Shown one piece after another: positions 5,642 to 12,042 of a DNA stretch of 21,383 nucleotides. Both the position numbers and the translations under genes were made by a program. This stretch comes from a virus. The stretch lies in the IMG/VR virus record IMGVR_UViG_3300027754_000504, positions 1 to 21,383 of that record; one strand, written 5' to 3'. How positions within the stretch are numbered: the first letter of the stretch is position 1; the number at the start of each line of letters is the position of its first letter. The notes under the pieces were generated by a model. The model worked only from the letters and a program-made list of their open reading frames with translations, made no database searches and had not been told where the DNA came from.

Positions 5642-6453
5642 TCTGTTACCTCAACCGCCGGGGTTACTGCTTTAAGTTCAGCAACACGATTTGAAATTAA
5701 ATCTTTCAAAGTAATGCCATCAATGTTGACATCTAAATACTTTTTATCTTCTGACCAAATTTCACGCAATTGGTCAATGTCAGTAATGGTTTTAACTTCA
5801 TTAAAAACATCTTTTATGTATTTTGTTTCTTCTTCTGTAAAGATTACAACTGCTGGCTCAATATGAAGCGCAGGAGTTTTTGCTTTAGAAGGAGATTCAG
5901 GTTTCTTTTCAACCGCATCTGCCTGGTTCATTTCCTCGGTTGTGTAAACGCCGGATAGATCGTTAGGAAATGCTTTGCGTAGTGCAAGTGCTTCTGCACA
6001 TTTAGCCAACATTAAGTCAGGCATTTTCTTCCAAATAGGACTTGAAGGATTTGCATAAGAATCCCATTTAGCAGAAGCGTAAGTTGCTTTATCAGAACCT
6101 TTGTAATAAACGCCAATACGAGCAGCAACAGGTGGAGTTGATTCCAACCAAATATCTTTCCAAACTCCATCCGTTCCACACCATTCAGCCATTGTTTGAC
6201 CGCCGTAATTGCCAGAGCGTTGCGCAACAATGCGGAATCCATCAATAGAGGTTTGAATTGTGTAACGACCACCGCGTTCAATCATATAAATTTGGCGGGC
6301 AAATGGGTCTAACCCTGTGCGTTGTGATTGGTGGAAGAAAACCTGCAAATCGCCCTTAGAAGCTCTTGAGAGTCCAAGTTGGCTAAGTGCAGCTATCTGT
6401 GAATCTGACCAAAAATCTTGGTCTGCTTTTAGAACTAATCCATGATCGCTCAT
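5638..6453 (-). CDS. recT: RecT/Bet-family single-strand annealing protein
   Basis: A 271-residue annealase of the Bet/RecT superfamily. Recognisable stretches include FFHQSQRTGLDPFARQIYMI, YTIQTSIDGFRIVAQRSGNYGG, the KWDSYA region, and KKMPDLMLAKCAEALALRKAFP followed by LSGVYTTEEM. These match the core domain (residues about 25-190). The C-terminal 80 residues are linker plus a variable tail. It anneals complementary single strands during phage replication and recombination, usually fed by a partner exonuclease, here the Cas4-like protein three genes downstream. It is the first gene of the leftward replication operon: a TTGACA/TATAGA promoter and an AAAGGG ribosome binding site lie just upstream. 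Confidence 0.9.
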   Translation of the reverse strand: MSDHGLVLKADQDFWSDSQIAALSQLGLSRASKGDLQVFFHQSQRTGLDPFARQIYMIERGGRYTIQTSIDGFRIVAQRSGNYGGQTMAEWCGTDGVWKDIWLESTPPVAARIGVYYKGSDKATYASAKWDSYANPSSPIWKKMPDLMLAKCAEALALRKAFPNDLSGVYTTEEMNQADAVEKKPESPSKAKTPALHIEPAVVIFTEEETKYIKDVFNEVKTITDIDQLREIWSEDKKYLDVNIDGITLKDLISNRVAELKAVTPAVEVTE

Positions 6454-6470
6454 GTTTACCCTTTCGTTTG

Positions 6471-6486
6471 GGCCTTTGAATAGGCC
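6471..6486 (-). promoter_or_regulatory. small inverted repeat in the recT leader
   Basis: GGCCT and AGGCC flank a 6-base loop, giving a short hairpin between the predicted transcription start and the ribosome binding site of recT. It could be an operator half-site pair or a leader hairpin. Five base pairs are too few to be sure. Confidence 0.3.
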
Positions 6487-6505
6487 ATTGGTAGTAATCT
6501 ATACG
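6476..6505 (+). promoter_or_regulatory. candidate divergent rightward promoter
   Basis: On the plus strand TTGAAT (6476-6481) and TATACG (6500-6505) are 18 bases apart and each matches consensus at four of six positions. It would overlap the leftward recT promoter, so the two directions could exclude each other. Weak call, made because the plus-strand gene pair at 6564-7309 needs some promoter and this 110-base gap is the obvious place. The run TTGGTA-16-TAATGT nearby is an alternative. Confidence 0.25.
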
Positions 6506-6525
6506 AGCGTAATGTTTGGTGTCAA
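6498..6525 (-). promoter_or_regulatory. sigma-70-type promoter for the recT operon
   Basis: On the minus strand TTGACA (6520-6525) is a perfect -35 box. It is followed after 16 bases by TATAGA (6498-6503) as the -10 box. It faces recT, with the predicted start of transcription near 6490 and the ATG at 6453. It is the best promoter match I see in the window. It lies in the only divergent intergenic space, so it is likely the early leftward promoter and a natural control point. Confidence 0.65.
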
Positions 6526-6563
6526 TAACCCCCTCGTTCTGCGTGTCGTGAGAGGATGACCCC

Positions 6564-6764
6564 ATGACATTTTCATCAATCGAAATACGGCTAGGTGGGT
6601 TATCCGTTTCTGTCCAAACAGAACTCACCTACCCCGATGGATTGCATGATATGACTTCTAGGGCGTTGGAAATGTTCCATGAAACTATTGAAACTGCGAC
6701 CACAAAAGGTATTGACATTACAACTATGACTTTGCATACAGGGGTTGACGAGGAAGATTTTTAA
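6564..6764 (+). CDS. small hypothetical protein coupled to the HslV-like gene
   Basis: A 66-residue protein of unknown family. It has a beta-like N-terminus (IEIRLGGLSVSVQTE), a central helix (MTSRALEMFHETIETATTKG) and a strand followed by an acidic C-terminus (VDEEDF). A GAGAGG ribosome binding site lies about 8 bases before the ATG. Its TAA overlaps the ATG of the Ntn-hydrolase gene (TAATG), so the two are made together. With its partner it is the only believable plus-strand transcription unit in the window. A role as partner, activator or inhibitor of the hydrolase is inferred only from position. Confidence 0.7.
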   Translation: MTFSSIEIRLGGLSVSVQTELTYPDGLHDMTSRALEMFHETIETATTKGIDITTMTLHTGVDEEDF

Positions 6765-7309
6765 TGACCACGATACTTGGAATCGAACATGAGGATAGTT
6801 GCACCTTAATAGCCGATAACCGGGTAACGGATGATGGGGGAAGAATCTATACCCACCCGACAATGAAGAAACTTTCTCAGGTTGGGGAGTTTATTATTGG
6901 GGGATCAGGGGAAGTTAGCCCTTGTGATATTGCCCAACACCTTTGGAAGCCACCAACGGTTACTTCTAAAGACCGCCAAGACATCTACCATTTTATGATT
7001 TCAAAGGCTATGCCTTCGCTTCGTGAATGTCTTAAAGCCAATGGTTACAACTTTGACGAAGACCAGGAAAAAAATTCAGGTTCAAGATTTCAATTCCTTA
7101 TTGCAGTCAATGGCGAACTCTTTGATGTTGACCAAGACCTTGCAGTAATGAAATCTAGCAATGGGTTATATGGAGTTGGATCAGGAGCTGCTTACGCTCT
7201 TGGCGCTTTATCTGCCGGAGCAGAACCAATGCGGGCTATGGAAATTGCAACCGAACTTACTGCTTTTACTGCACCGCCGTATCAGACAATGATTCAGTAT
7301 TCAAAGTAA
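6764..7309 (+). CDS. HslV / proteasome-beta-like Ntn hydrolase
   Basis: A 181-residue protein, close to the roughly 175 residues of bacterial HslV. After the initiator Met it begins TTILGIE, as HslV begins TTI; the first Thr would be the nucleophile. Counting from that Thr, D17 in ADNRVT matches the conserved D17 of HslV (GDGQAT), and K35 in MKKL matches HslV K33. IIGGSGEV corresponds to the IAGFAGG region, and GVGSGAAYALGAL to IGSGGPYAQAA. These are the active-site and core elements of the T1 peptidase fold. HslV normally forms a double hexamer fed by the AAA+ unfoldase HslU, and no unfoldase gene is in the window. The substrate is unknown. The 3' end overlaps the convergent DNA methyltransferase by 44 bases. 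Confidence 0.78.
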   Translation: MTTILGIEHEDSCTLIADNRVTDDGGRIYTHPTMKKLSQVGEFIIGGSGEVSPCDIAQHLWKPPTVTSKDRQDIYHFMISKAMPSLRECLKANGYNFDEDQEKNSGSRFQFLIAVNGELFDVDQDLAVMKSSNGLYGVGSGAAYALGALSAGAEPMRAMEIATELTAFTAPPYQTMIQYSK

Positions 7310-7940
7310 CTAAGCGTTTAATAATATAATCAACAACAGGAACTGCTACTGCGTTTCCCATTTGCTTGTAACGGTTTGTATCGGCTTGGTCATCAGTCCA
7401 ATTATCAGGAAATCCTTGAAGGCGCTCGCACTCAACAGGAGTTAAACGGCGAACAATAGGAGAATCTGCAATAAACAATTGAGCATGGTGCGATTGAACT
7501 GAAGGCTGATGTGCCTGAACTGTCAATGCGGTATCCGTTTCTGTCGCACTAAAAGTATTTGCCTTAGCATCTTCTCTTATTGAATAAGCCACGGCTTGCC
7601 CACCTGTTCTGTCAAGAGTATAAGAAGGATCAGTTTCATCACCAATGCCTAAACCATTTTGGTTTTTTTCCATATCGCGCCCATCTTGTATTGGGTAAGA
7701 GATCATTGGAACATTTCCCCCGCCTGTTCCCATTCGTGCTTGCAATGTGTTGATTACATCGCCCTGAATTCTAATGTCATCAACCCTATGTCCATCAAAA
7801 ATTAAAACGGTTGCTCTTGTATCCCCATTATCAAATGCGTTCAATGTAGGAACTGCCCCCCCCTGAATCCAAGTTTCAAAATCTTCCGCGCTTTGCGCTC
7901 TACGAGCTTTCGTGAACCAAGAAGGTTTCACTTCCACCAC
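7266..7940 (-). CDS. C5-cytosine DNA methyltransferase, C-terminal part (frame-shifted)
   Basis: This frame holds the C-terminal half of the methyltransferase that begins at 8637. Motif IX (RRLTPVECERLQGFPDNWT) and motif X (QMGNAVAVPVVDYI) are intact. Before them lies a variable region with the phage-type segment KARRAQSAEDFETWI and a long target-recognition-like stretch. The listed start is a GTG that gives only a few meaningless residues before the conserved KARRAQ, so it is unlikely to be a true start. One base too many (or two too few) near 7905-7915, in GAAAGCTCG, separates this frame from the N-terminal one. Either the gene is broken, the base is a sequence or assembly error, or a shift of frame occurs in translation. 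Confidence 0.8.
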   Translation of the reverse strand: MVEVKPSWFTKARRAQSAEDFETWIQGGAVPTLNAFDNGDTRATVLIFDGHRVDDIRIQGDVINTLQARMGTGGGNVPMISYPIQDGRDMEKNQNGLGIGDETDPSYTLDRTGGQAVAYSIREDAKANTFSATETDTALTVQAHQPSVQSHHAQLFIADSPIVRRLTPVECERLQGFPDNWTDDQADTNRYKQMGNAVAVPVVDYIIKRLVTLNTESLSDTAVQ

Positions 7941-8637
7941 CTAGGACACCACCAGATTGTTTAAGAGTGCTTACTTGTCCTTCTTTGTATTGTCCAAAAC
8001 TTGATTCGCCAAATGCTCCAATGCTTTCTGAAGTTGATTCGGCAATGTTTTTTCCCTTCGGTTTGCTCTGCGCAAGATACCCTGCGCGGCCTTCGAGGAT
8101 AGCGAGTATTTCAGCAGGTGTTCGCCAGTCATCTCCAAGACATCCGACAATGAAGACTCTGCGCCGTCTTTGGGGAACTCCGAAGTATTGAGCATCAAGC
8201 ACTCGCCACGCGATGCTATACCCGAGGTCATCCAACGCTCCGATGACTGTTCCCATATCTCTTCCTTTGTTGCTTGAAAGTAAACCTGGGACATTTTCCA
8301 AAATGAAGAATTTTGATTTGGTTTCTTCGAGGATTCTAACAATTTCCCAAAATAAACCTGATCTGCCGCCAGCCAATCCAGCACGTTTGCCAGCCACGGA
8401 GAGGTCTTGACAGGGGAATCCACCGACAATAATTCCATCTGAATTAAATCCGAGTTCAAAGAGTTGCTTTCCTGTAACATCGCACACATCCTCTAAAATT
8501 GTTGAATTGGGAAACCTTTTCGCCAATACCTTTCGTGCATTTTTATCTATCTCTACTGAAGCAACAACTTCCATTCCATTGCGTTCAAGTGCTAAATCAA
8601 AGCCACCTACTCCTGCAAATAGTGATACCGCTTTCAT
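7900..8637 (-). CDS. C5-cytosine DNA methyltransferase, N-terminal part
   Basis: This frame encodes the SAM-binding and catalytic half of a Dcm-type enzyme that methylates cytosine at carbon 5. Motif I is SLFAGVGGFDLALE (residues 5-18), motif IV is GGFPCQDLS with catalytic C76, motif VI is ENVPGLL with E114, and motif VIII is QRRRRVF at about 156. The frame ends after GGGSETFLVHESS at a TAG, before motifs IX and X, which continue in another frame at 7266-7940. The ATG at 8635-8637 overlaps the TAA of the phosphoesterase gene (TAATG). A start four codons further up is less likely. In phages such enzymes protect DNA from host restriction or mimic host methylation. Without motifs IX-X it should be inactive unless the frame is restored. 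Confidence 0.88.
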   Translation of the reverse strand: MKAVSLFAGVGGFDLALERNGMEVVASVEIDKNARKVLAKRFPNSTILEDVCDVTGKQLFELGFNSDGIIVGGFPCQDLSVAGKRAGLAGGRSGLFWEIVRILEETKSKFFILENVPGLLSSNKGRDMGTVIGALDDLGYSIAWRVLDAQYFGVPQRRRRVFIVGCLGDDWRTPAEILAILEGRAGYLAQSKPKGKNIAESTSESIGAFGESSFGQYKEGQVSTLKQSGGVLGGGSETFLVHESS

Positions 8638-9665
8638 TAGTCTAACCAAACTTGATATTGAGCCGTTACGCGACCTTTATCGGGATCAACAAAGTGAAGT
8701 CGCTGACTAGGCATACCTGATGCAGCCATTGAATCTCTCGCATATCGGTTATCGCTTTCAGTAGAACCAGTCCAATAAAGATTAAAGTTCTTTTGGATTG
8801 GCTCTTGTGCGTGGCGATGGTAATGTCCTAAATAAATATCGTGGAAATCGTAATCGTGAGCGCCAGCCTTCCAACGGTTAGCACCAGCAATCCATGCAGC
8901 AGGACTAGCAAATCCTGATCGCCCTAGTTCGTCACCATGCATTAACAGAGCGCGGTAATTGCCAACTGCTACTTCTTGTATATCTTCAGGGCAATCTTCC
9001 CAGGTTAGTCTTTTTTCATTAGAAAGTATTTGTCTAGCCATTTCATAAACCATACGATCAACATTGTCATTCTTGGGAACTTCAGCTCGCTTGCTACCTA
9101 TGCGCCCGTGGTTTCCCCACTCAGCAACAACAGTTACCTTTTCAAAGTTGGTAAGCATTACTCGAACAAAGTCCACACATAATCTTGATACGCTGGTAAA
9201 TTGCCCAAATAATGAGGCATCAATTTGCCAAAGTTGTGCCGGATAATTGAATAAACCTTCAACCATATCTCCACCGAACATAACTACACATTCCTTTACG
9301 GGATGATGTTGGCGTTGGAGTTCAGTAAGGTGAACAATTTTATCTGCAAATTGAAGAACTCTTTTTCTCATTACTTCACTATTGTAAGAAGTAGTAATTT
9401 TAGAGCCTTGCCAATCCGTTGAATGGACTAAAGCTACTTCAGGTTTTGCTTTACGATTATCTGTTTTTGGAGCAACAACTGGTGTTACTTTTCCAAGAGC
9501 AAGCATCGCTTCATAAGCACCACGTTGAGTAGCAATTACAAGTTCATCATTGCGAATTTTGGCTTTGGCTAATTGTTTTTGGGTGTTGTTTAGCGCTTTG
9601 CGCAATTCAACAATTTCAGGATCAGATTCTTTTTTTAATTCTTCTAGTTCATCCTTTAGAGCCAT
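8637..9665 (-). CDS. calcineurin-like metallophosphoesterase
   Basis: A 342-residue protein with an N-terminal charged coiled coil (residues 1-55) and a metallophosphoesterase domain. Motifs in order: HSTDWQG (D84), GGDMVEG (D123), WGNHGR (N175 and H176), LMHGDE (H233), and GHYHRH (H271 and H273). This is the metal-binding set of the calcineurin/Mre11 fold. The first motif is normally D-x-H, but here the third position is Gln (D84-W-Q86), so one metal ligand or its helper is changed. Relatives in actinophages are annotated simply as metallophosphoesterases. A DNA-end nuclease or phosphodiesterase role is possible. It overlaps the upstream gene by 17 bases and is TAATG-coupled to the methyltransferase. 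Confidence 0.85.
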   Translation of the reverse strand: MALKDELEELKKESDPEIVELRKALNNTQKQLAKAKIRNDELVIATQRGAYEAMLALGKVTPVVAPKTDNRKAKPEVALVHSTDWQGSKITTSYNSEVMRKRVLQFADKIVHLTELQRQHHPVKECVVMFGGDMVEGLFNYPAQLWQIDASLFGQFTSVSRLCVDFVRVMLTNFEKVTVVAEWGNHGRIGSKRAEVPKNDNVDRMVYEMARQILSNEKRLTWEDCPEDIQEVAVGNYRALLMHGDELGRSGFASPAAWIAGANRWKAGAHDYDFHDIYLGHYHRHAQEPIQKNFNLYWTGSTESDNRYARDSMAASGMPSQRLHFVDPDKGRVTAQYQVWLD

Positions 9666-9897
9666 TAAGACATATTCCTCTACGATGGCGGGCTAGCGTT
9701 CCTTCTTGAATGTTATGCCCGTTATTCTTAAGAACTTTGCTTAAAGCAGAACTTGAGGTGTTTTTATCTTCTAGTCTTTCTTTGATGGCTAGAGTTTCTT
9801 CTTTATTTAGCGATTCTAGGAATGTGCATACGCTGCAAATACCTCTACGAGAATGTAGGAAATTGCCATCATTTTTAAGATCGTCTAGTAATCCCAC
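9649..9897 (-). CDS. small Arg/Lys-rich putative DNA-binding protein
   Basis: An 82-residue protein. It has a CSVCTFLESL segment, a helix-turn-helix-like pair (LAIKERLEDK and SALSKVLKNNG), and a basic C-terminus with EGTLARHRRGIC. Proteins with this pattern, a CxxC-like start, a predicted HTH and an RHRRG motif, recur in actinophages as hypothetical or HTH proteins. The GTG start overlaps the TAG of the upstream gene (TAGTG). Its role in the phosphoesterase/methyltransferase operon could be regulatory. Confidence 0.62.
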   Translation of the reverse strand: MGLLDDLKNDGNFLHSRRGICSVCTFLESLNKEETLAIKERLEDKNTSSSALSKVLKNNGHNIQEGTLARHRRGICLNGSKG

Positions 9898-10136
9898 TAT
9901 GCACCCGTGATTTGTATGCCGTGTTTGATATAACCAAGTTTGTCGTGCCAGGAATCTTTGTGGTCAGGATTGGCAATACATCTAACTGACTTAAAGGCAT
10001 CCATCATTAAAGCTACTTGCCAAGCAGGTATATCTTCCATTTGGAGCATTGCCCCCCAAATACGCCCTGCAATAGCAAAATTGACTTCAGCATCGCCGTA
10101 TTGTTCTTGCCGATCTTCAAGAATTTTGTCAATCAT
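9897..10136 (-). CDS. DUF6378-like phage protein
   Basis: A 79-residue protein starting MIDKILEDRQEQYGDAEVNF. The phrases RQEQYGDAEVNF, IWGAML and MMDAFKSVRCIANPDHKDSW follow the small phage family I know as DUF6378, whose function is unknown. The ATG at 10134-10136 is chosen over an in-frame TTG two codons upstream because AAAGGG stands at proper distance only from the ATG. It is the first gene after the late-region terminator, and so the likely first cistron of the phosphoesterase/methyltransferase unit. Confidence 0.78.
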   Translation of the reverse strand: MIDKILEDRQEQYGDAEVNFAIAGRIWGAMLQMEDIPAWQVALMMDAFKSVRCIANPDHKDSWHDKLGYIKHGIQITGA

Positions 10137-10165
10137 CTTCAACCCTTTCTATGAGTTGCGTAAAC

Positions 10166-10195
10166 ATTAACAGATTATGGTGATTTAATCCTCAA
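10166..10195 (-). promoter_or_regulatory. candidate promoter for the DUF6378-methyltransferase unit
   Basis: On the minus strand TTGAGG (10190-10195) and GTTAAT (10166-10171) are 18 bases apart, each a four-of-six match to consensus. The place is right: just after the terminator of the late genes and about 30 bases before the first gene of the next unit. The match is weak and other AT-rich hexamers in this gap are possible. Confidence 0.3.
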
Positions 10196-10214
10196 TGGAA
10201 AGTTCGTGTCGCAA

Positions 10215-10250
10215 AGAAAAACCCCCACAAGTGATCGGCCTTGTGGGGGC
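10215..10250 (-). terminator. intrinsic terminator ending the late (virion/lysis) operon
   Basis: On the minus strand a perfect 10-base-pair stem (CCCCCACAAG pairing with CTTGTGGGGG) with an 8-base loop is followed directly by TTTTTC. Stem arms lie at 10222-10231 and 10240-10249, with the T run at 10217-10221. It is placed 25 bases after the stop of the last late gene. It separates the late transcript from the middle unit. Confidence 0.92.
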
Positions 10251-10275
10251 TAGGGGCGCATTATCTACGCAAAAA

Positions 10276-10545
10276 TTAGGATACTACAAAAGACCCGCAA
10301 TTTATAACAGGTATCTCTGGCGAGTCGGTAATGCGCGCCCAAACATTCCAAGTTCCTGCTTCAAGGTCTTGAACTAAGACTCCAACATCTCCATTAAGAG
10401 CATAGGCAGTTACCCAATCAGACTCTGCGGGGCGAGCGCTTGGCAAGAGAACTGCTGTTTCTACAGCTGTTGTTACCGGAACTCCATCTAAAGTAACCAA
10501 GATAGGTTGGAATTCCACACTCTCGCGTGGGTAGATATTTGTCAT
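10276..10545 (-). CDS. small beta-rich virion-type protein
   Basis: An 89-residue protein starting MTNIYPRESVEFQPILVTL. The strands look Ig- or beta-sandwich-like (VTLDGVPVT, VLVQDLEAGTWNVWARITDSPEIPV). Such short proteins often decorate tails or heads in actinophages, but no family is named here. The ATG at 10543-10545 is chosen because it overlaps the TGA of the upstream repeat protein (ATGA). It is the last cistron before the late terminator. Confidence 0.65.
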   Translation of the reverse strand: MTNIYPRESVEFQPILVTLDGVPVTTAVETAVLLPSARPAESDWVTAYALNGDVGVLVQDLEAGTWNVWARITDSPEIPVINCGSFVVS

Positions 10546-11546
10546 TGTAAGATTCCTTCCCAACGCTTTTGAGCGAGTGAGCCAAACTTATTTCTGTCGC
10601 CAAGCATACCATTAGACCAACGCTTAGAACCTAGTGATCCTGCAAAATTAAGCATAGGAGATACTTCTCCAACCCACCTGCGGTCTTTAAGTTCACCCGC
10701 CCATGGTCTAGGGTAAATCTGACCAAATACCACAATATCGTGGTCAGTTATTGGGTTAGCTTTTTTAACCTTAGTCGTAGCGGTAAAAGTTGTGCTTGTT
10801 TGAGAATCAACTGTATGCCCACGGATTATCTCGCCTGTTAACCCTGCGACTATATCTAAGGTTGATTCAACATAAAATAAACTAGAAATAACTGTTTGTG
10901 AAGTTTCAATAATTGTAAGAAGTGAATCGGCTACAACACCCTTAATAACATCGGCAGTTAAAGTAGCACTAACAGAAGTAGTTGTATTTGCATTTTCGGT
11001 TTTTAATGAATCAGTAGTTAGGGCAACAGTTAAAGCGGTAGAAGCACTAGCGTATCTAGTTACAATTGAATCAGCAGTAAGAGTTGTAGTTATAGAAGTT
11101 GTAGTCTGAACGCGCATATTAAGCGTTGCAGTTCCACTAACCCCGGCAGTTGCAGTAAATGTTTCATCCGCAAATTCTGCGTGGAGTGCATCAGCAGTCA
11201 AACTTGCATTGGCAGTAGTTGAAGCAGCCAATAAAGAGTTGCGAAGTCCTGCTGCGGTTAATGCAGCACTAATAGAAGTATTAGCACTAGCAAAACCATT
11301 CTTTTGCGCAATCGAAGTAAGGGTTGCAGTTACTGTTGTTGAAACATCAACATAATAAACAGGAGTTGGGCCAAAATAATAACGCGGTGTTCCATAAGAA
11401 GTTCCGTAAAACGGTGCTTGATATGACAATACTCTCGGATCATAACCCGAGAGATTGCTTGTTATTTGTCCTACATAAAACCCAGGAGCAGGTGCAAAGA
11501 AAGGGGTATCAAACTTTAATTGGGTATAACTAATGCCATACGCCAT
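10542..11546 (-). CDS. tail-associated protein with 20-residue Thr/Ala repeats
   Basis: A 334-residue protein in three parts. The first 65 residues are rich in Tyr, Phe and Pro (for example YGTPRYYFGPTPVYY). Residues 69-207 are seven roughly 20-residue repeats with a TTxSVxATLTADSL core. The C-terminus has conserved aromatic/charged phrases (GQIYPRPWAGELKDRRWVGEV, GSKRW, AQKRWEG) that look like a folded attachment domain. The composition (Thr, Ala, Ser and Val) and position between tail-type genes suggest a virion fibre or appendage. The repeats could form a beta-strand stack or a coiled rod. Starts at an ATG with no overlap upstream. Confidence 0.7.
   Translation of the reverse strand: MAYGISYTQLKFDTPFFAPAPGFYVGQITSNLSGYDPRVLSYQAPFYGTSYGTPRYYFGPTPVYYVDVSTTVTATLTSIAQKNGFASANTSISAALTAAGLRNSLLAASTTANASLTADALHAEFADETFTATAGVSGTATLNMRVQTTTSITTTLTADSIVTRYASASTALTVALTTDSLKTENANTTTSVSATLTADVIKGVVADSLLTIIETSQTVISSLFYVESTLDIVAGLTGEIIRGHTVDSQTSTTFTATTKVKKANPITDHDIVVFGQIYPRPWAGELKDRRWVGEVSPMLNFAGSLGSKRWSNGMLGDRNKFGSLAQKRWEGILQ
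10929..11342 (-). repeat. about seven coding repeats of 60 bases in the tail-associated gene
   Basis: Lining the protein up on its LTAD/LTxD core gives units of 20 residues at about 69-88, 89-108, 109-128, one degenerate unit of 19 at 129-147, then 148-167, 168-187 and 188-207. The unit length is nearly constant although the sequence has drifted, so length is under selection or expansion was recent enough to keep it. Confidence 0.7.
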
Positions 11547-11571
11547 GCAAGCACCCCCGAACTACCGATAA

Positions 11572-11955
11572 CTAGGCAGCCAAAGGTGTAAGCGCGACTC
11601 CAAGTGTTGTGAAGGTAAGTGTATCTGTATTAACAACTGACTTAGAAGTAGTCAACGCAGCAGTCCAAAGAAGATTGCCAGCAGTAGAAGCATCCCAAAC
11701 AGAAATATGAGTAATAGTTTCTGTCGCAGTCATAGTGAAAGCAGGTGAGTTTGAAAGTGCAAGCGCTCCTGATGATGCGGCAGAAAATGTTGCAGCTTGA
11801 CGAGTGGTAACTGCTGAAGCGTTTGAAGTTCCAGCAGCACCCGGATCGGCTGTGTGCAATTTGATATAGGTTGCAGATGGAGCAGTAAACGCAGTTCCGC
11901 GAAGCATATTAAGCCAATTGTTTGCCAAAGTTGTTGTGGCTAGTCCTACTGTCAT
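11572..11955 (-). CDS. phage tail fibre/minor tail-like protein
   Basis: A 127-residue protein with the recurrent phage phrase YIKLHTADPGAAGTSNAS near residue 30, followed by FTMTATETITHISVWDAS and a C-terminal strand region (TDTLTFTTLGVALTPLAA). Many actinophages and other siphophages carry a protein of this type, often named tail fibre or minor tail protein. The start overlaps the TGA of a 26-codon gene (ATGA). It lies between the lysis genes and the repeat protein. Confidence 0.72.
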   Translation of the reverse strand: MTVGLATTTLANNWLNMLRGTAFTAPSATYIKLHTADPGAAGTSNASAVTTRQAATFSAASSGALALSNSPAFTMTATETITHISVWDASTAGNLLWTAALTTSKSVVNTDTLTFTTLGVALTPLAA

Positions 11956-12032
11956 TCTGACTCCTTAGTTCCGTCTGCGTGAGTTACTTCCGCATCGGCG
12001 GTAATAACTAATTCCATTGCGACCTTATTCAT
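11952..12032 (-). CDS. 26-residue microprotein upstream of the tail-type gene
   Basis: A short frame beginning MNKVAMELVITADAEVTH and ending TKESE. An AAGG stretch lies upstream and its TGA overlaps the start of the following gene (ATGA), as in other coupled pairs here. It fills an 87-base gap that would otherwise be empty. The composition is ordinary and no motif is visible. It may be a real small protein or a translated leader that helps load ribosomes on the next gene. Confidence 0.5.
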   Translation of the reverse strand: MNKVAMELVITADAEVTHADGTKESE

Positions 12033-12042
12033 TTATTATACC

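Noticed and set aside
6012-6281. An 89-residue minus-strand frame inside recT
   Set aside because: Out-of-frame shadow; the RecT frame carries all family motifs over this stretch.
7971-8489. A 172-residue minus-strand frame inside the methyltransferase
   Set aside because: It is an out-of-frame shadow of the N-terminal half of the methyltransferase, whose motifs lie in the other frame.
10143-10275. Possible tRNA or small RNA in the gap between late and middle genes
   Set aside because: No cloverleaf or CCA end is visible; the gap is explained by a terminator and a likely promoter.
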